Origin: Clitoria ternatea
Lineage: Eukaryota; Streptophyta; Magnoliopsida; Fabales; Fabaceae
Assembly: GCA_037962975.1 (NCBI GenBank)
Contig: CM075673.1
Coordinates: forward strand, 166,490,667-166,554,666
DNA: 64,000 nucleotides
Reading direction: 5' to 3'
The notes under the pieces were generated by a model that saw only the letters and a list, made by a program, of their open reading frames with translations, did not search any database and was not told the DNA's origin. Within the stretch, counting starts at the first letter, position 1; the number at the start of each line of letters is the position of its first letter. The position numbers and the translations under genes are program-made. Below, piece after piece: positions 1 through 13,793 of this stretch.

Positions 1-1751
1 GTTAGAAAATTGTGTTTAGCCATTCTGTTTTATGAAAATGTCCAAATAAAGAAGTTGATTGTTCTGAATAGTTGCATGGCTTGGTGCTTTGCTGATGGCT
101 GTCTACTGTCCACTGTCTGTCTAGTGTCTAGTGTCAACTGTTTACTACAATGCAGACAATATGTTCTTTGAAGATTTAACTATTGGCCTTGCCTTTCTAT
201 CTATCTGCATTTATATCATGGAAGAGATTGGTTAAGGTAGATGAGGGAGATTCTCAATTGTGGAAAGGAAAACAGCAAGTATATTTTGTTACATAAGCAA
301 AGATAACAAGGATTCAAGGTTAGGGAAGAGGAAAGTCCTCCTGAATCTGCATTGCTTGATCCTGAAAGCAGTTCTAGAAGGTTGGTGTAGCAATGGCGAA
401 TAAAAGGTTCTTGATTTGCTTCTTCTTCCTTCTTGCTTTACTTCCTTCTTAGATCTCAGTAGCAGGTGAATCCGAAGGCAAGGAGTTCGTTCTCACCTTG
501 GACCACCCCAAGGGTTCAGGGTTCAGGGTTTAGGATTTGTGGTGGCTAAGGGGAAAAATTAAAGGTGGTTGTGGCTGGGTTGATTTGAATAAGAAGAAGA
601 AAGTGGTGATGGTGAGAGAAGAGAGAGACAGTGGAGAGGGAAAAGAGAAGAGAGAGAATAAAATAAAATAAAAATTTAGGAGGTGGCAATGACGTGGCTC
701 CGTTGATGTGGCTTCATCATCAGGCACATCAGCAGTTAACAAAAGCCGCTAATGGCAGGGACCTTAGACAAACGATTAAAATTTTCCAGGGACTAAATCC
801 TAACAAAAAAAGTGTAGGGAGGGATTTTTTACAAAACATGAAAACTTTTCAGGGGCCAAATACATAATTAAGCCTAAAATTAATATAAAATAAAAAATTG
901 TATGTGTCTATCTTTTCTTTTTGATTTTCAGCATATAATTATATATAGAGATATATGTTTCTTACCCCGCGATAGTGTAAAATTTTACCCACAACGCGAT
1001 CCAGTTTTAGGGTCGTCCGTGACATGATTTAGGTTTGACTACTATGGACTGAGTAATGTAAATATGATGGCCTAAAGTGGGATTTGTTATTATGGAATTC
1101 CCCCAAGTCTGTTGCAAAGTAGATATATAATCTACTTTTGCTGCAATAGATTTTGATAATTTGATTGTCAAGGACCAACTATCCTAAAGCTTAAGCTATT
1201 TAGGCTTATGTTAATGGCTTATATGAATGGTATAAGTTCTAATATGCACTTCATGCTTTAAACTTTTGGGTTTAAAGTGTGGACAACACACATGTCTATT
1301 TAGGTTTAAGCTATTCAGCAAGTATCAAAATTCTGACCTCTTGGCCAAAGGGCATGTTTTGGTAAATAACTGTTGTAAGTGCTTATTTAATAAGAGTTTA
1401 TCACATCAAACTCCTGTGTTGTACTTGTATGATGTGATAGCATAAGTTTAAATAGACACCATAGAAGCTCTTTCAAATGCCTTAAAAGAGGCTTTGATGC
1501 CATATCAAGGCGTCCAGCTATTAGTTGAAGGCTTGTATGAGTATGCATGTATTTATATTATATCTCTTGCCGTCTTTTGCTTTTGATGAATGAATGAATG
1601 CATTTGTCACTAAGTAAACAAGCTATACCATACTAGACTGCTATTGCAGTTTTCCATGGAAAGCATGCTATTGTCCAATATCCAGAATATGTTTTGATAG
1701 ATTGACATTTGCAGATGTATTGGAAGTGACCTTCAAACAATTTGGTTACAG
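1..1751 (+). other. Intron of the SCAI gene (3' part)
   Basis: The acceptor AG is at 1750-1751. The stretch is AT-rich and holds no recognisable SCAI exon. From about 540 to 880 it has purine-rich and 'ccagggactaaatcc / ggggccaaatacataatta' sequence of the kind found at the ends of dispersed plant repeats. The only coding-like segment is the PDI fragment at 393-510. Confidence 0.6.
393..510 (+). pseudogene. Fragment of a protein disulfide isomerase N-terminus
   Basis: An ATG at 393 opens a hydrophobic signal-peptide-like stretch (MANKRFLICFFFLLALLPS). It is broken by a TAG at 450-452 and continues in the same frame into GESEGKEFVLTLDHPK. The piece KEFVLTLDH is typical of the mature N-terminus of plant PDI (PDIL1), just before the first thioredoxin domain. 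Similarity ends after about residue 39, in a 'ggttcagggttcaggg' repeat, and no CGHC active site follows. It is therefore a small captured or duplicated first-exon fragment inside a SCAI intron, not a working gene. The match is short and rests on one motif plus the signal-like leader. Confidence 0.5.
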
Positions 1752-4700
1752 GAAAGTGACTTCAAAGAATGGAAGCTGGTGGTTCAGGAAATAGTCAGAT
1801 TTTTAAAAGCTGATTCTGCTTTCATGAATATCAGGCCCTTGAGATATAGTTTGGTTTTGGACCCTCATCCTGATACGTTACCCCATGCTGCTGCAGCCAT
1901 CACAAAGCGACATTTGAAATTACGAGATGCTGTATTAAGTAGCTTCCATCAAAATGAGGTAAGAATCCGTGGCTTTGTTGGTTCTTATCTCTTTCTTATT
2001 GTTCAGTTCTTTCTTTTGGTTCTCTTATACTGAAAATTTGTTGAGAATGATAATATTTAAGGTAAGTCATTTACTGTTTGTAAGGTATTCTGTAAAATTT
2101 TATGATCTTTGGATACTGTTTTCAATTGTCATTCCTGAACAGGTTAAGTTTTCAGAGCTCACTATTGACACTTTTAGGATGCTTCAATGTCTGGAGTGGG
2201 AACCTAGTGGCTCATTTTACCAGTCTAGCAATTCAAAACTCAGTCAGAATGGGGCAACTGGGACTAGTCGTATCAGTTACATCCAAGAAATTGCTGATCC
2301 TACCTTACCAGCAAACCCACGAAAAGCTGTGTTATACCGTCCTTCACTGACGCATTTCATAGCTGTATGTATGAGAAAACATGTTATTTTTTTTACTTTC
2401 CACTCAATATCTTTCCACGTGCCCATAACTCAATATTTATTGGGTCAAATTGGCTTTCACATTCACTAGAAACGAAATTAAGTTTGAACAGCAATCCCTC
2501 CTCATCAGCGATATCTAAACTCGGGGCCTTAGCCTGAGAGTCTTGTATTGTAATAAACCAATGTATTAATCTTTCATGTCTTTAAAGAAACAAGCCATGA
2601 ATTGAATTTGAAACAAGTAAATCTTGACTTTTTACAGAAAGAACTTGACTACCAGTACCTCTACATGTTAGGCAGGGATCTGTGTAGCCTTAATTACAGT
2701 TTTTACATCCCAATCATTCTATTGGACTTTATATTTGCTTCAAACAATATTCTATGTTCTTAGACACCAAAAACAACCAAGGCTAAGACTTCCCATCTGT
2801 ATTTCTGTTTGGTTTGCTTTGTATTATATTTCATTTAATTTTTTCTGACAAGGTTGGTTTTAACACTTGGTTAAGGGATGGAGAAAAACTGACCATTGAT
2901 GCATACTGAGTGTTGATTTGGTATCAGGTTCTTCTGATAGAATGAAGAACAGTCTGCCTTCTTATTAAATTAAATTTACTACTAGCATTCTAGCAATAGA
3001 AAAGAACCTACAATATAATCCATATAATAAAGGAAATAACCAAAAAAATACCCAGGAGAGTACTCCCAGGCAAGACGAGTCTTGCCCCAAGCTAATATCC
3101 AGAAACTGGAAGAAAACAGTGATACCCCGGTTCTATTTAACAGACTCTTCTAAATAACAGCCTACTGTCTAACATCTATATATATTCTCCTTTTTGGGCT
3201 CTTCCATAACTGAATTATAGGGCTCTTTGCACTATCCTTACCTTTGTTCCTCCTTGAATAACCCAGCCACTGGTTCTACCTTTTATCAGTATATGTATGA
3301 GCTTCCCATCATTTCAAGTTGTCGAACATCATACTGGGAAGCAAGTTGCTACTTGGTTGCAAGACCACTGCCCCAGCAGTAAAGTAACTATGAGTCATAG
3401 CTACATATGAGGCTATTGGAAACTCTTCGTCTTTTAGGTTATGCTTTTTAAAAGCTTCCATCTCCACTGCGAATTCCCAACTCTTTTATACTACTCCACA
3501 ATCCACATTTCATGTTTAAAAACATCCTACTCTATAGGGGGCATTTTAGAAATATAACACTATTTATCTGCCTCTAGTTAATGGTTTAATCTTGTGAGAT
3601 GGTAGTTGATAATTGTATAACACTACAACAGCAAAGCTGGCCAGTGTCTCTGCATATTTAAAGTTAAAGGAGCGATTCTCTTGAACCAGATTTTGGGGGC
3701 TGCAGACTTGCATCACTTGGAAATTATGATCCAACTGGACTATGACCTAAATTCTGAATGCCGAAAGTCCAAAAATGCCTCTAGACATGCGCTTATTACA
3801 ATATTACTCAATAAAACTGTTTAGCTATTGGGTAAAAATAAAACCTAATCATTATCTTTTACACCTTCATTCAGATTAGGAGTTCTTTGTCTTTGATTAG
3901 GGCTTCCCAAGCATGTGAAATGCTAAGCTATCTTTGTGGATACTATTTAATGTTGACATCCAAGCAACTTACTAAGATTAAGCCCGAATTATCATGGGCA
4001 GAATTGGAGTATCAGGTCATCTGTTAAATTTTGAGTGTGATAGATTTGGACCTTCCTCCTTCTTTGCAACTAAAATTAGAAGGTTCTTGATTAGCATCAG
4101 AATGGCTATTTCTTTCATTACTGCTTATTGGATTCCCTGATTATTTGAGTATAATTTAGTTTTTCCTTTTGATGGTTAGGTTCTTGCTACAATGTGTGAG
4201 GAGCTTCCTGCTGATGGTATTCTTCTTGTATATTTGTCAGCTTCAGGTTAGATATCCTCTATTAACTAGAAATAAGCTTGTAAATGTATAGTGTTATCAT
4301 ACTTATGTCAACAAACTTCCTTTAGGCAAACATGAACTCTCTATTTTATACACCAAATACAGGATCTTTTGGTACTGCACAGAATGAGTCTGCTTGCATA
4401 AACTTTGGTCCACATGGGGATAGAGGTACATCTCTGAGGAGATTTTCGTGTACTTACATTTTTGTACTGCATGATACATATAATTCAAGGAACTATTAAG
4501 AACCCTTCACAGTGTTTTTACAAATTTTTCACATATACTATCCATGAATGAAGCATGTCATATTAGCATTGGGGTCAATGGTGGGAGATCCAGTAGAATG
4601 AATCTAACCACTTGGAGCTGTTTGGCAATCTTTGATGGTGTGGTTGCAAAGCCATGAGTTTTGATGTTACTAGTAGCGAAGCCTGATGAACCTTTTCCCG

Positions 4701-7700
4701 AATGATGTGCAATGAGGAGGGAAGTTATCATAAATAAAGAGTAAAGAAGGGTGGCAGGAAGAGAGGCTAGAATGCTTCTGGGCTGTTGGCACAATGCATT
4801 TTGGACTAGAATTTTCTTCATTGATTCACAACATTATGTAGATGAGGTCAAAACCAAGTAGTTTATGGTTGACTCCTTGTCACCTATATTCGTCACAATT
4901 AATTAATATTAATTTTAGCTATAGCAATATTGTGTATTGTCCATGTTTGAATCCCTGTTGCTCTTATGTGAGGGGAGGTGTTGTTGTAGATTCAAAAGCA
5001 TTCTTGGACCTTCTACTAACTACAGGTTTTAGGAGAAGGATGAAACTTAGTTCAGTTCCTTATATTCATTTTATCTGGTAGTCCAATCAAATATTACCAT
5101 TTAGGTAATTTTTTAAACAACTGAAATATGCAAGTCATGGAGTTAATCTCATTAACTGTTAATAATTTCTCTCCCATCTGTGTATGTTTTTTGAGAACTG
5201 TAAGTCTGAGGTAGGACTCCATTCTCTGTCACCTAGACCTGTTTGACCCTAGCACAACCATTTCACCCCATCAACTAACCATGTTATTTGCAATTTCCAT
5301 CATCAACAACAAAATCAATAGCAAGTTTTCAAAGGCAATGCCAATTCTGAATCTTAAAATGATGATAAATACGAAAGCTTTGAGTTTTGGAAGGTCGGAA
5401 TTTGAATTTTATAGAAATTGAGGAGTTTTTGGGATGGTGAATCTCTCTGCAAGATGAAGGGGAATAGATTACTAGTAATGAAGAGGTGAGATGAAGGGGA
5501 AGGAGTTATGGGCAGTAAAGCAGTGGTTTGACCTTAGCAGTATATACATGGAAATTGGGGATGGGAGAACAGTGTGGTGGCATTTCGATGAAAGAAATAC
5601 AGGCTAATGGGCCCCCCGGTTAGGGGGCAGGCGGCAATATGTTTGTTGAAGTCGATGGGTCAAAGAACTCACTCTTGCAGTCTTGCTGTTTCATTATAGC
5701 ATGCATTGCTAATGGGGAGTGGGCCAAGAGAGTATGTAGAGTCTCTTTTGGGAGGCTTCTCAAAAATGATGCTGATGATGATAGTGCATTGGGAGGTGGT
5801 TAACAGAGATCCAGTTGGAGACATATTGAGAGAGAAACATATAACACAATTGAGATACACAATTAAAAAACAAGATTGAAAAATAAGGGAGAATTTGGGA
5901 AGGTGGATGAGTAACTTAACATTGATTCCTTTACATGTAATTTCTGAACTGAAAAAAATTACAGTATCAATTCTTGATTAGAAACTGGATGAAATGGGAT
6001 ATAAGGATCTGGAACCAAGTTTTGTCCTTGGCAGAATTGGTTCTTGTTCCTGAGTTTTATACAGATACACTTAGTGGGTGTATTTATGAAATGATACAAT
6101 ATGAGTGTTTCATCTAATCTTGAAAATTGGTTCCTTCTGTAAATAGCCAATCCACTCTGTTAATGCAGATTGAAGGGGACATAAAACCCAAGGATTTTAA
6201 CATTATGGTCATAGGTATAGATTGAAAAAGTTTTGTAACATCTGAATTGTTCACCTCATATTTGCATAATGATGATAATGGGTCCTCATATTTTACATGG
6301 TTTTGTTGGAATTGCAGAATACTTTAACCCAATCCCTTTTCAGGATCAAACTGCATATATCCATCTGATTTTCTACCATTTACTAGAAGACCACTTCTTT
6401 TAGTCATTGACAATGACAACAGCAAAGCTTTTAAGGCAAGCCTTATGTAATTTATTCATTTATCTACCCTTTTTTCCCAAATAATCTGTAGAATTTATCG
6501 ATAGTGTCTACGGTAGTTTACGAATAGTAACTCTATCTGATAATTAGGAGGTAGCAATGCTGTGATGTCATACTTGTTACTGAAAAGTGAACATATTGAG
6601 CTTAAAAGTTAATTCTTGAATGTTGCTATGTCACTTTCACTTCTATTTCTTCTTTTGTCGATCCTGCCTAGGGATGACAATCAAGCTCAAGCCTAATAGG
6701 TTTGGGTATTGACTTGGACTTTTACACCAAATTGAATGCGGATGGGTGTGGGTGAACCATTGTGCCTAGCCTGCCCCATACCCTCTAAATTTTTATATAT
6801 AATTATTTGTTATTAATATAATGAAGTTTAAATACTTTTGGAGAGATTTAAATACTAATAAGAAAATAATATATTCTTCTATTTGTTTATACTTTTTATA
6901 TATAACCAATTAATGTTTACCATTCTTTCCAGATAGTAAAGAATGTCTTGTTTTGTTTAGAATGTGCCACTATCTTATGTTTTATTTTGTTTTGTTGAAG
7001 TTTGTTAACACATTTAATATATAACATTATATTATGTGTTCAAAATCATTAGTATGTTATATTATTAAGTGCATGATATTTTATGACTATGTTTGGACTT
7101 CGGATTTTATTTTAGTAACTTTTCAATCAGTTTGATTTTGATGAACTGGCACCAAAGTGCATGTAATTGTGGCTAATGGGCACAGACATTAAGCAAGTAG
7201 GTTCCCAGCTGGGACAGGCAATAGAGTTGCTATAAGTGTGGATGGGCTTTTTTTCAAAATGTGGATAGGGGAACTGGCACATAATAGCTTGCCTAGCAGG
7301 TGCCCATTGCCATCCCTATGCCGGTTACCTTTAGTCCATGTTCTTATCGCCCGTTGTTGGTGTTCATGGCCCCTTAAAAATATTCTTTAAGCAAGAAATG
7401 TAAAAGTATCAAGGAGAAGAATCAGACTACACATGTATTTTACTTTTATTAGCATAGTAGTTGTATGGCTTGTCCAATCTCTTTCTTACTCCACATAGTA
7501 TCAAAAGCCATAGATTGTGAATGTATCTTACTCTTAATGCCTTTTTGACCCACCCTCCCAAAACCACTAATCCCAAAAGTAAGCTCAAGAGAGGAAGACT
7601 CTCTCATGCCTTATAAAGAGTATGAAGGCCATATTCTTAGTCAAGGTGGAACATCTTAATAAAAAATGAAGAACCTATTCTGTGTTAGTTATTTTGTCTT

Positions 7701-9680
7701 TGTATTAGTTATGCATTAGAATCAGAAAGTTCATTTGGTGATAGTTATTTGTACAAAATAACTTATGACAGTTTTGTACTAGGGTATATTTGATGGTAGG
7801 GTGTATATATGTAGGATGGTGGTGTTATTTGGAATTTATGAACAAATACTCTGTAGGATACTTTTGTCTCTAGAACAGCAAGTGTATTGCTGTATTGTAC
7901 ATGTCTTCTGTGTCGAGCATTATATTTTTGAATTTCAATCAATTCATGTTCTATCACTTTCTATAACCACTGTAGCAATTTTGGTGTTGGGTTGGCCACC
8001 TTGCACCACTATCCCGAGTCAGACAGCTCTATTATTTTGAATATCAAGTAAATGTAAATCTACACAACTGTCTCAATTCAATTAGAATGAAGAGGTCTGA
8101 CACAATTGATTACTTTAAGTAAATTTTTCAAATTGTGTAAAGGGAAAATGTTTGTGGGTTGTAAATAATTCATGGGTCTTGACTAATATTTCTTTCCTCA
8201 CATCCTATTATCACCTAGATTACTTTAGGATATTTAAAAATAATTAATCAACACATGCAGGTCATCACAGAAGCAGAGAAGGGAGAACCAGTTGCTATGC
8301 TCCTTTCTCCAAGCTGTTCACCTTCTATGGCATCTGATTGCGCACATCATTCAAATGGGAGCCAATTCACCATGTTTCTTACAGCTCCCCTGCAAGCTTT
8401 CTGTCTACTGCTTGGACTTACCAGCACTGATATTGATTTGGTCTGTTATGAGGGCCCCTTTTTTCCTTAAAGCTTGCAAGTTCCTTGTTTATTTTAAGAA
8501 AAAGTCATTTTCTGGAAATGGGAAGTTTCTATGCTTGGTCCTCAACAAGTTCAATTGATTTCAGGAAGTATACAACAAAGCTGATATGCTGCTCTCATCA
8601 TCATTAAATAACTGGGGACTGGCTTTGGCAACATCAGATACACTTGATCCTGTTTGGGGACAGATTTTAGGTGATCCCTTCATAAGGAGGCTTCTTTTGA
8701 GGTAAAAACATGTTTTGATTTCCTTTACCACCACCATCACAGATGAAGGTTGCTTGATAAAGATTTACAGTTTCAACTGAGATTCAATAAACTTTAACCA
8801 TGACCAGCTAGTAGTGTACACATTCTGTTCTTTGCCTTGGAAACGAGACTTATAAATTATCTCAACACTCAACCAACTCAGAATTCAAACTAATACCCAA
8901 AATTCATGTGAAAAAGAACCCTCATCTTTGAATTACTTTATTACATCATGCCACAACATGATAAGCTAAAGAGTGTTTGAGTGAATACTCGCTTTGATAG
9001 CTGGGCGTGTAATTATTAATCAATTTCGTCCCTGGCCTGTTAAAAATATCAATACAGTCTTCAACTTTATAAAAATGTCAACTTCATCCCCAACTTTGAT
9101 GATTGTCAATAAATGTTGGGGATGATTAATTAATGATAATTAAAGTTGGAGACTAAATTGATATTTTTAAAAATTGGGATAAAATCTATTGACGATCATC
9201 AACATTATGGACTAAAATGGTATTTTTAAAAAGTTGAAGATGAAATTCATTGACTTTTACAATCTCACATATGAAAAGGAGTACGGGCTCGTAATTGTTT
9301 AAAGCTCTAGAATTAGTAGTATATACCACTGTACAAGTTTGTGACATCTAACTTTGTTCTCTCGTTTCTCTAAACAGACAGTTTTTCTTTATGATTTTTC
9401 TTTGATAGACTAATCACCTACCTTTTTGTTTCCCACTTTATGCAGATTCATATTTTGTCAGGCAGTGCTGACCCTTTATGCTCCAGTTTACAATAAAAAT
9501 GAGTTCCTTCCAACATGTGTCCCTTCTCTTCCAAAGCTTGTGTTGCCCCAAAGTTTCTCATATCAGAGTGTAATTCTTCAGCTAGCCAGCATTTTTGGTG
9601 CAAGTAAGCATTTCATCTTCTCAGAGGATGTTCTTACAGAAAGTATACATGTCAGCGTGAATCAGTCATTGACTCTATGA
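1752..9680 (+). CDS. SCAI: SCAI / UPF0682 family protein, C-terminal 400 residues (5' end outside window)
   Basis: Eight coding exons join in frame: 1752-1958, 2143-2364, 4180-4246, 4363-4425, 6344-6435, 8261-8440, 8565-8701 and 9446-9680, giving 400 codons and a stop. The translation matches plant SCAI (DUF3550/UPF0682) proteins, with blocks such as DFKEWKLVVQEIVRFLKAD, CLEWEPSGS, DPTLPANPRKAVLYRPS, FTRRPLLLV, FLTAPLQAFCLLLG and FIFSEDVL. Animal SCAI is a nuclear cofactor that represses MRTF/SRF transcription and takes part in DNA repair; the plant role is not established. About 200 N-terminal residues are expected upstream, because the first visible exon begins at a phase-0 acceptor and no earlier SCAI exon is seen in 1-1751. 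All introns are GT-AG except 6436-8260, which has a GC donor (AAG|GCAAGC). The 63-bp exon 4363-4425 is a poorly conserved spacer, but it keeps phase on both sides. No frameshift or premature stop is present. Confidence 0.93.
6669..7318. mobile_element. Possible hAT-type MITE in a SCAI intron
   Basis: The left edge reads TAGGGATGACAAT and the right edge ATTGCCATCCCTA, an inverted terminal pair of about 13 bp with one mismatch. The interior is AT-rich and non-coding, and both ends carry degenerate GGG/CCC-rich subterminal sequence. TIRs of the TAGGGATGGCAA type occur in plant hAT derivatives. A clear 8-bp target duplication could not be seen, so the limits are approximate. Confidence 0.4.
9024..9262. 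repeat. Fold-back (MITE-like) inverted repeat in a SCAI intron
   Basis: Within intron 8702-9445, the segment 'gtccctggcctgttaaaaat' and what follows it is matched in reverse complement by 'attgatatttttaaaaattg' near 9155-9180. Further blocks (catccccaactttgatgatt against gacgatcatcaacatt) also pair imperfectly. Such 'rtccccaacttt' fold-back sequences are common legume repeats. Limits are approximate. Confidence 0.4.
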
Positions 9681-11439
9681 AGATAAGCAAAAGCTATCAA
9701 AATGTATACAACTTGTTTGTACAGCAATCAAAAAATTGAATTTTATCAATATCACTATTCTGCTCTTAGTGGATTTCCTAGAATTTAAGTTCAGTCTTTG
9801 GTGTGAACATTTCTTTTTTGGTTATTAAACTAATTTATTTAGATCTTAGGTTTTGTGCCTTTGACATGAGAACCTATAATGTGGATTGAAATTCAACATG
9901 TTTTATTACTTGTCGCTAGACTATCAGTGATGAAAAACCAGTATTAACGATGGTGGTTGTCTTTTGTTGATGTTTTTTTTGGTAGTGTAAATAGTAAATA
10001 ATTTCATTTTCTATTTTCTTTTCGACAAAGGGAATAGACAATGCACGATAACAAATTAGATGTACGTAATATAAGAGATCCATAATATATCTCCCTCACA
10101 AATTAAGCTAGGATTGCCAACAAAATCAATAAATCCTTTTATTTCCTTTAATATCATATCAATAAAAATAGGTAAAAGTTAAATATTTCAAACAGAAATG
10201 AAAAAAAAAAGTAAAAATATGAAGTTATAAAGACTTTTGTAATTAGGTTTGATTAACACCCAAACCTTCACAACTGATTGGGTGTTAAAGTCATACATGT
10301 GTTATACAAATTACGGTGTCTACACTTATGACCAATTATATGAAAAGAATACCGTGCTAGTTTAAAAGGTGATGAAGTGAAGATTGTAGGAGAAACCCAT
10401 GAAGAGATAAGTGTGGGTTGGGGTGAACAAACACCGTATGAATCTACCATTTGTCATTTTTTTAATGCAATATTTCTAATTTTGAACCTAAAGTTCCGCA
10501 ATGATGTATCATAAGTTCATATATGACCATCCACAACGGAGAGGTTTGAATGATAGGGAGGGAGAACAATAAGATTTTTAAAGTTGTTTTGGAAGGTTGC
10601 AGATAATGCTATCTAAAAACTTAAGAAAATTGGATACATGTACCTTCAGACAATGAGATCTGAAACCTACAAACACAATACTGGTACGACACCCATAGCT
10701 TTTTTCAATTAACTTTATGTGGTAAATGAAAAGTTGTTCTAATAAATATCTTTTGATTACCTCCATGACAACAACTAGAGAAGAAGAAAATATGACAAAA
10801 TGACCCTTGTAGACAATAATGGTAAGAATATTTGTAACGCCCACCAACAATAACTCTGACAACAGTGAGGTTGAACTTCAGACCGCAACTCTAATACCTC
10901 GCTAACTTGAAACCAAAAATCTGACGATGAAAGGGAGACCAAAATGACAAAAAGAAACTTCAAGAAAAGGAAACAAGGACTCACAAATTCATATGATGTT
11001 GAGGTATCAAATTCATATGTTTAGAAAGAAAAAAGCACCTAGTTTAGTGGTAGGGTCAAAAATTGGTTTGATTCTCATATGAACCCCAACTAGGTTGTTT
11101 AATGATTTTTATCGCTAAATAAATCATTATAAGATTGGTTTGATCTTAATATTAATGTTAAACCTTTTCTTAACACTTAAAACCGTTAAAAATAATTATT
11201 TTAAGTATTAAGAAATGATTTAAGGAGCAATCTAAGACCCAATCAATTTTTAAATGACTTTTTTTAGAAATAAATAATCTTTGAAAAATGTTGTTGGATA
11301 TAATCTAATTTGAGTTTTTTTTTTAAATATATTTGAAAAGAGAGAGGAGCAGTGTATTTTGAAAAAATAGACAATGCCTGGATAAAAAATCTACACCAAA
11401 CAAACACCACCTTAAAAAAAAGTATTATTTTGTTTTCAT
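9681..11439. other. Intergenic DNA between the SCAI gene and the retrotransposon nest
   Basis: This is AT-rich sequence following the SCAI stop codon. The first few hundred bases are expected to hold the SCAI 3' UTR. Open frames here are short, lack recognisable motifs and show no consistent splice sites. No RNA gene was recognised. Confidence 0.6.
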
Positions 11440-11444
11440 TGTAC

Positions 11445-11605
11445 TATTATGAATATTTTAAGGAATAGTGAATGTCCCATTTCTATAAATACTACACTCT
11501 CCCACTCATTAATACACACATATATTCTCTTCATCTTCTTATTCTCTAAACTCTCTTCTTCTAAAATCTCCTATCTTTTACTTATTCTCCGTTAAATTTA
11601 TAACA
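11445..11605 (+). repeat. Left LTR of the outer copia element
   Basis: It begins TATTATGAATATTTT and ends AAATTTATAACA, and matches 48993-49153 with four transitions. A TATA box (TATAAAT, 11484-11490) lies inside. The following cgttatcagcacc (11606-11618) resembles the primer-binding site of related plant copia elements. Directly after it the sequence switches to inverted pol. Confidence 0.88.
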
Positions 11606-13676
11606 CGTTATCAGCACCATTTTCATTTCTTTTCCTCGTAAAGACCCATTTGTACCCAACTGGTTTTACACCTTTGGGTGTTTGGACTACAGGCCCAAAA
11701 ACTTTACGTTTTGCAAGTGAGTTTAACTCTTCTTGCATTGCATCTTTCCACTTTGGCCAATCATTTCTTTGTGCACATTCTTTAACTGATTTTGGCTCAT
11801 AATCTTTATCATCATTTATGATATCAAGAGCTACTTTGAATGCAAAAATTTCATCAACATCGACTTCAGGTCGATTCCATTGTATACCATCCATGACATA
11901 ATTTATTGAGATCTCTTTGTTTGTATCAATTTCAGGTACCTTAGTTTCTTCTGGATTTGAAACTTTGATTATGTCAGGAGACTGTACTGGAGTCTTTATA
12001 TCCTCGATTCGACCATCATCTTTATTTACTTTTCTTTTCCGAGGATTTTTATCTTTAGAACCAACAGGTCTGCCACGTTTTATTTTGGCTTCAGACTCAT
12101 TTGTAAATTTAGATTGTCCTTCAGGGATATCAATCTTTATTGGAGTATTAACAGCTGGTATATGTGACTTAGTTACTCTTTTTGGATCAGCAAATGCATT
12201 AGGCAATTGGTTTGCTAAATTTTGCAAACTAATTATTTTCTGAACTTCTAGTTCAGATTGTTTTGTTCGAGGATCAAGATGTGATAAAGACATCTCATTC
12301 CAGCTAATCCTTTTATCCAACTGTTTATTTTCTCCCCCTAATGGTGGGAAAATAGATTCATTAAAATGACAATCAGCAAAACGAGCTATAAATAAATCAC
12401 CTGTTAAAGGTTCAAGATATTTTATTATGGATGGACTTTCATATCCAACATATATTCCCAACCTTCTTTGAGGTCCCATCTTAGTGCGTTGCGGAGGAGA
12501 GATAGGAACATATACCGCACTTCCAAAGATTCTTAAATGGGAAATATTTGGTTCTTTACCATGAACCAATTGTAAAGGGGAATATTCATGATTACTTGTA
12601 GGCCTGATGCGAATAAGTGCTGCCGCATGTAAGATTGCATGTCCCCAAGTTGAAATTGGGAGTTTTGATCTCATTAACAATGGTCTTGCTATCAATTTCA
12701 AACGTTTAATCAATGATTCAGCAAGTCCATTTTGTGTATGAACATGTGCTACAGGATGTTCAACATCAATTCTAATGGACATACAATAATCATTAAATGA
12801 TTGAGATGTAAATTCACCAGCGTTATCAAGACGTATTTTCTTAATTGGATAATCAGGAAAATGAGCTCTTAAACGAATTAATTGAGCTAGTAATCTCGTA
12901 AACGCCTGGTTGCGAGTTGATAATAAGCAAATATGTGACCATCTAGTTGATGCATCAATTAAAACCATAAAATATCTAAATGGTCCACATGAAGGGTGTA
13001 TTGGTCCACAAATATCACCTTGTATACGCTCTAAAAATATAAGTGGTTCATTCCTAATTTTCATTGGTGATGGCCGAATGATTAATTTTCCTTGAGAACA
13101 AGCAGCACATGAGAAATTCTTAGTTTGCATAATTTGTCTTCTGGACAAATAATGACCATTTGAATTCTCAACTATTTTTCGCATCATAATTAATCCAGGA
13201 TGGCCTAATCGTTCATGCCAGATAACAAAGTCATTCTTATTTGTAAACTCCTGGTTTACTATGGCATTTGTTTCAATTGTACTAATATATGTGTAGTACA
13301 AACCGGAGGAAAATGAAGGCAATTTTTCCAATATACATTTCTTACCAGAAATTAACTTTGTAAAGTATAGATATTCATCATTTCCTTCATTTGTGGTCTC
13401 AATATGATATCCATTTCTGCGGATATCCTTAAAACTCAATAAATTTCTTTGAGACTTCTTAGAATATAATGCACTTTCAATGTGCAATTTTGTTCCTCCA
13501 GGTAACAAAATACTGGCTCTGCCGGAGCCTTCAATTATATTTATACTACCAGATATTGTATTAACATTTGCTTCTTGTTTTACTATTTGGTAAAAATATT
13601 TCTCATTCTTGAGAATGGTATGAGTTGTTGCACTGTCTGCGAGACATATATCTTCATCATTCACATAAGCATTCAT
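11598..13676 (-). pseudogene. copia pol fragment (protease, integrase, start of RT), inverted in the element
   Basis: A 692-codon open frame starts at an ATG at 13676. The protease motif is DSATTHTI near residue 15. Integrase follows with its HHCC zinc finger (HERLGHPG ... CAACSQGK) and core acidic residues in GDICGP, LDNAGEF and HTQNGLAES. Then comes the RT entry region (WPKWKDAMQEELNSL ... GYKWVFTRKRNENG). Related pol proteins continue into the RT core, but here the frame runs straight into the primer-binding site and LTR and stops at 11598, so all RT catalytic motifs are missing. It is an inverted partial copy relative to the surrounding LTRs. A closely similar copy lies at 44398-45585. 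Confidence 0.88.
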
Positions 13677-13793
13677 TCTTCATTAAAAAAATAAATCATG
13701 AGTAAAAATATAATTAACAATAATATTTAACAAAATTTTATTGATAAAGACAAAATTTACAACAAAACAAATTACATGAAACATTAAAATAAT

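Noticed and set aside
1969..2469. 166-codon frame across the SCAI region
   Set aside because: It reads through an intron into exon 2143-2364. Only the exon part matches SCAI, and GT-AG sites on both sides are clear.
4558..4821. 87-codon minus frame in a SCAI intron
   Set aside because: No motif, no splice support, and the surrounding intron is AT-rich non-coding DNA.
11033..11100. tRNA-like words ('agtttagtggtagggtc')
   Set aside because: There is no B box at the right distance and no acceptor stem.
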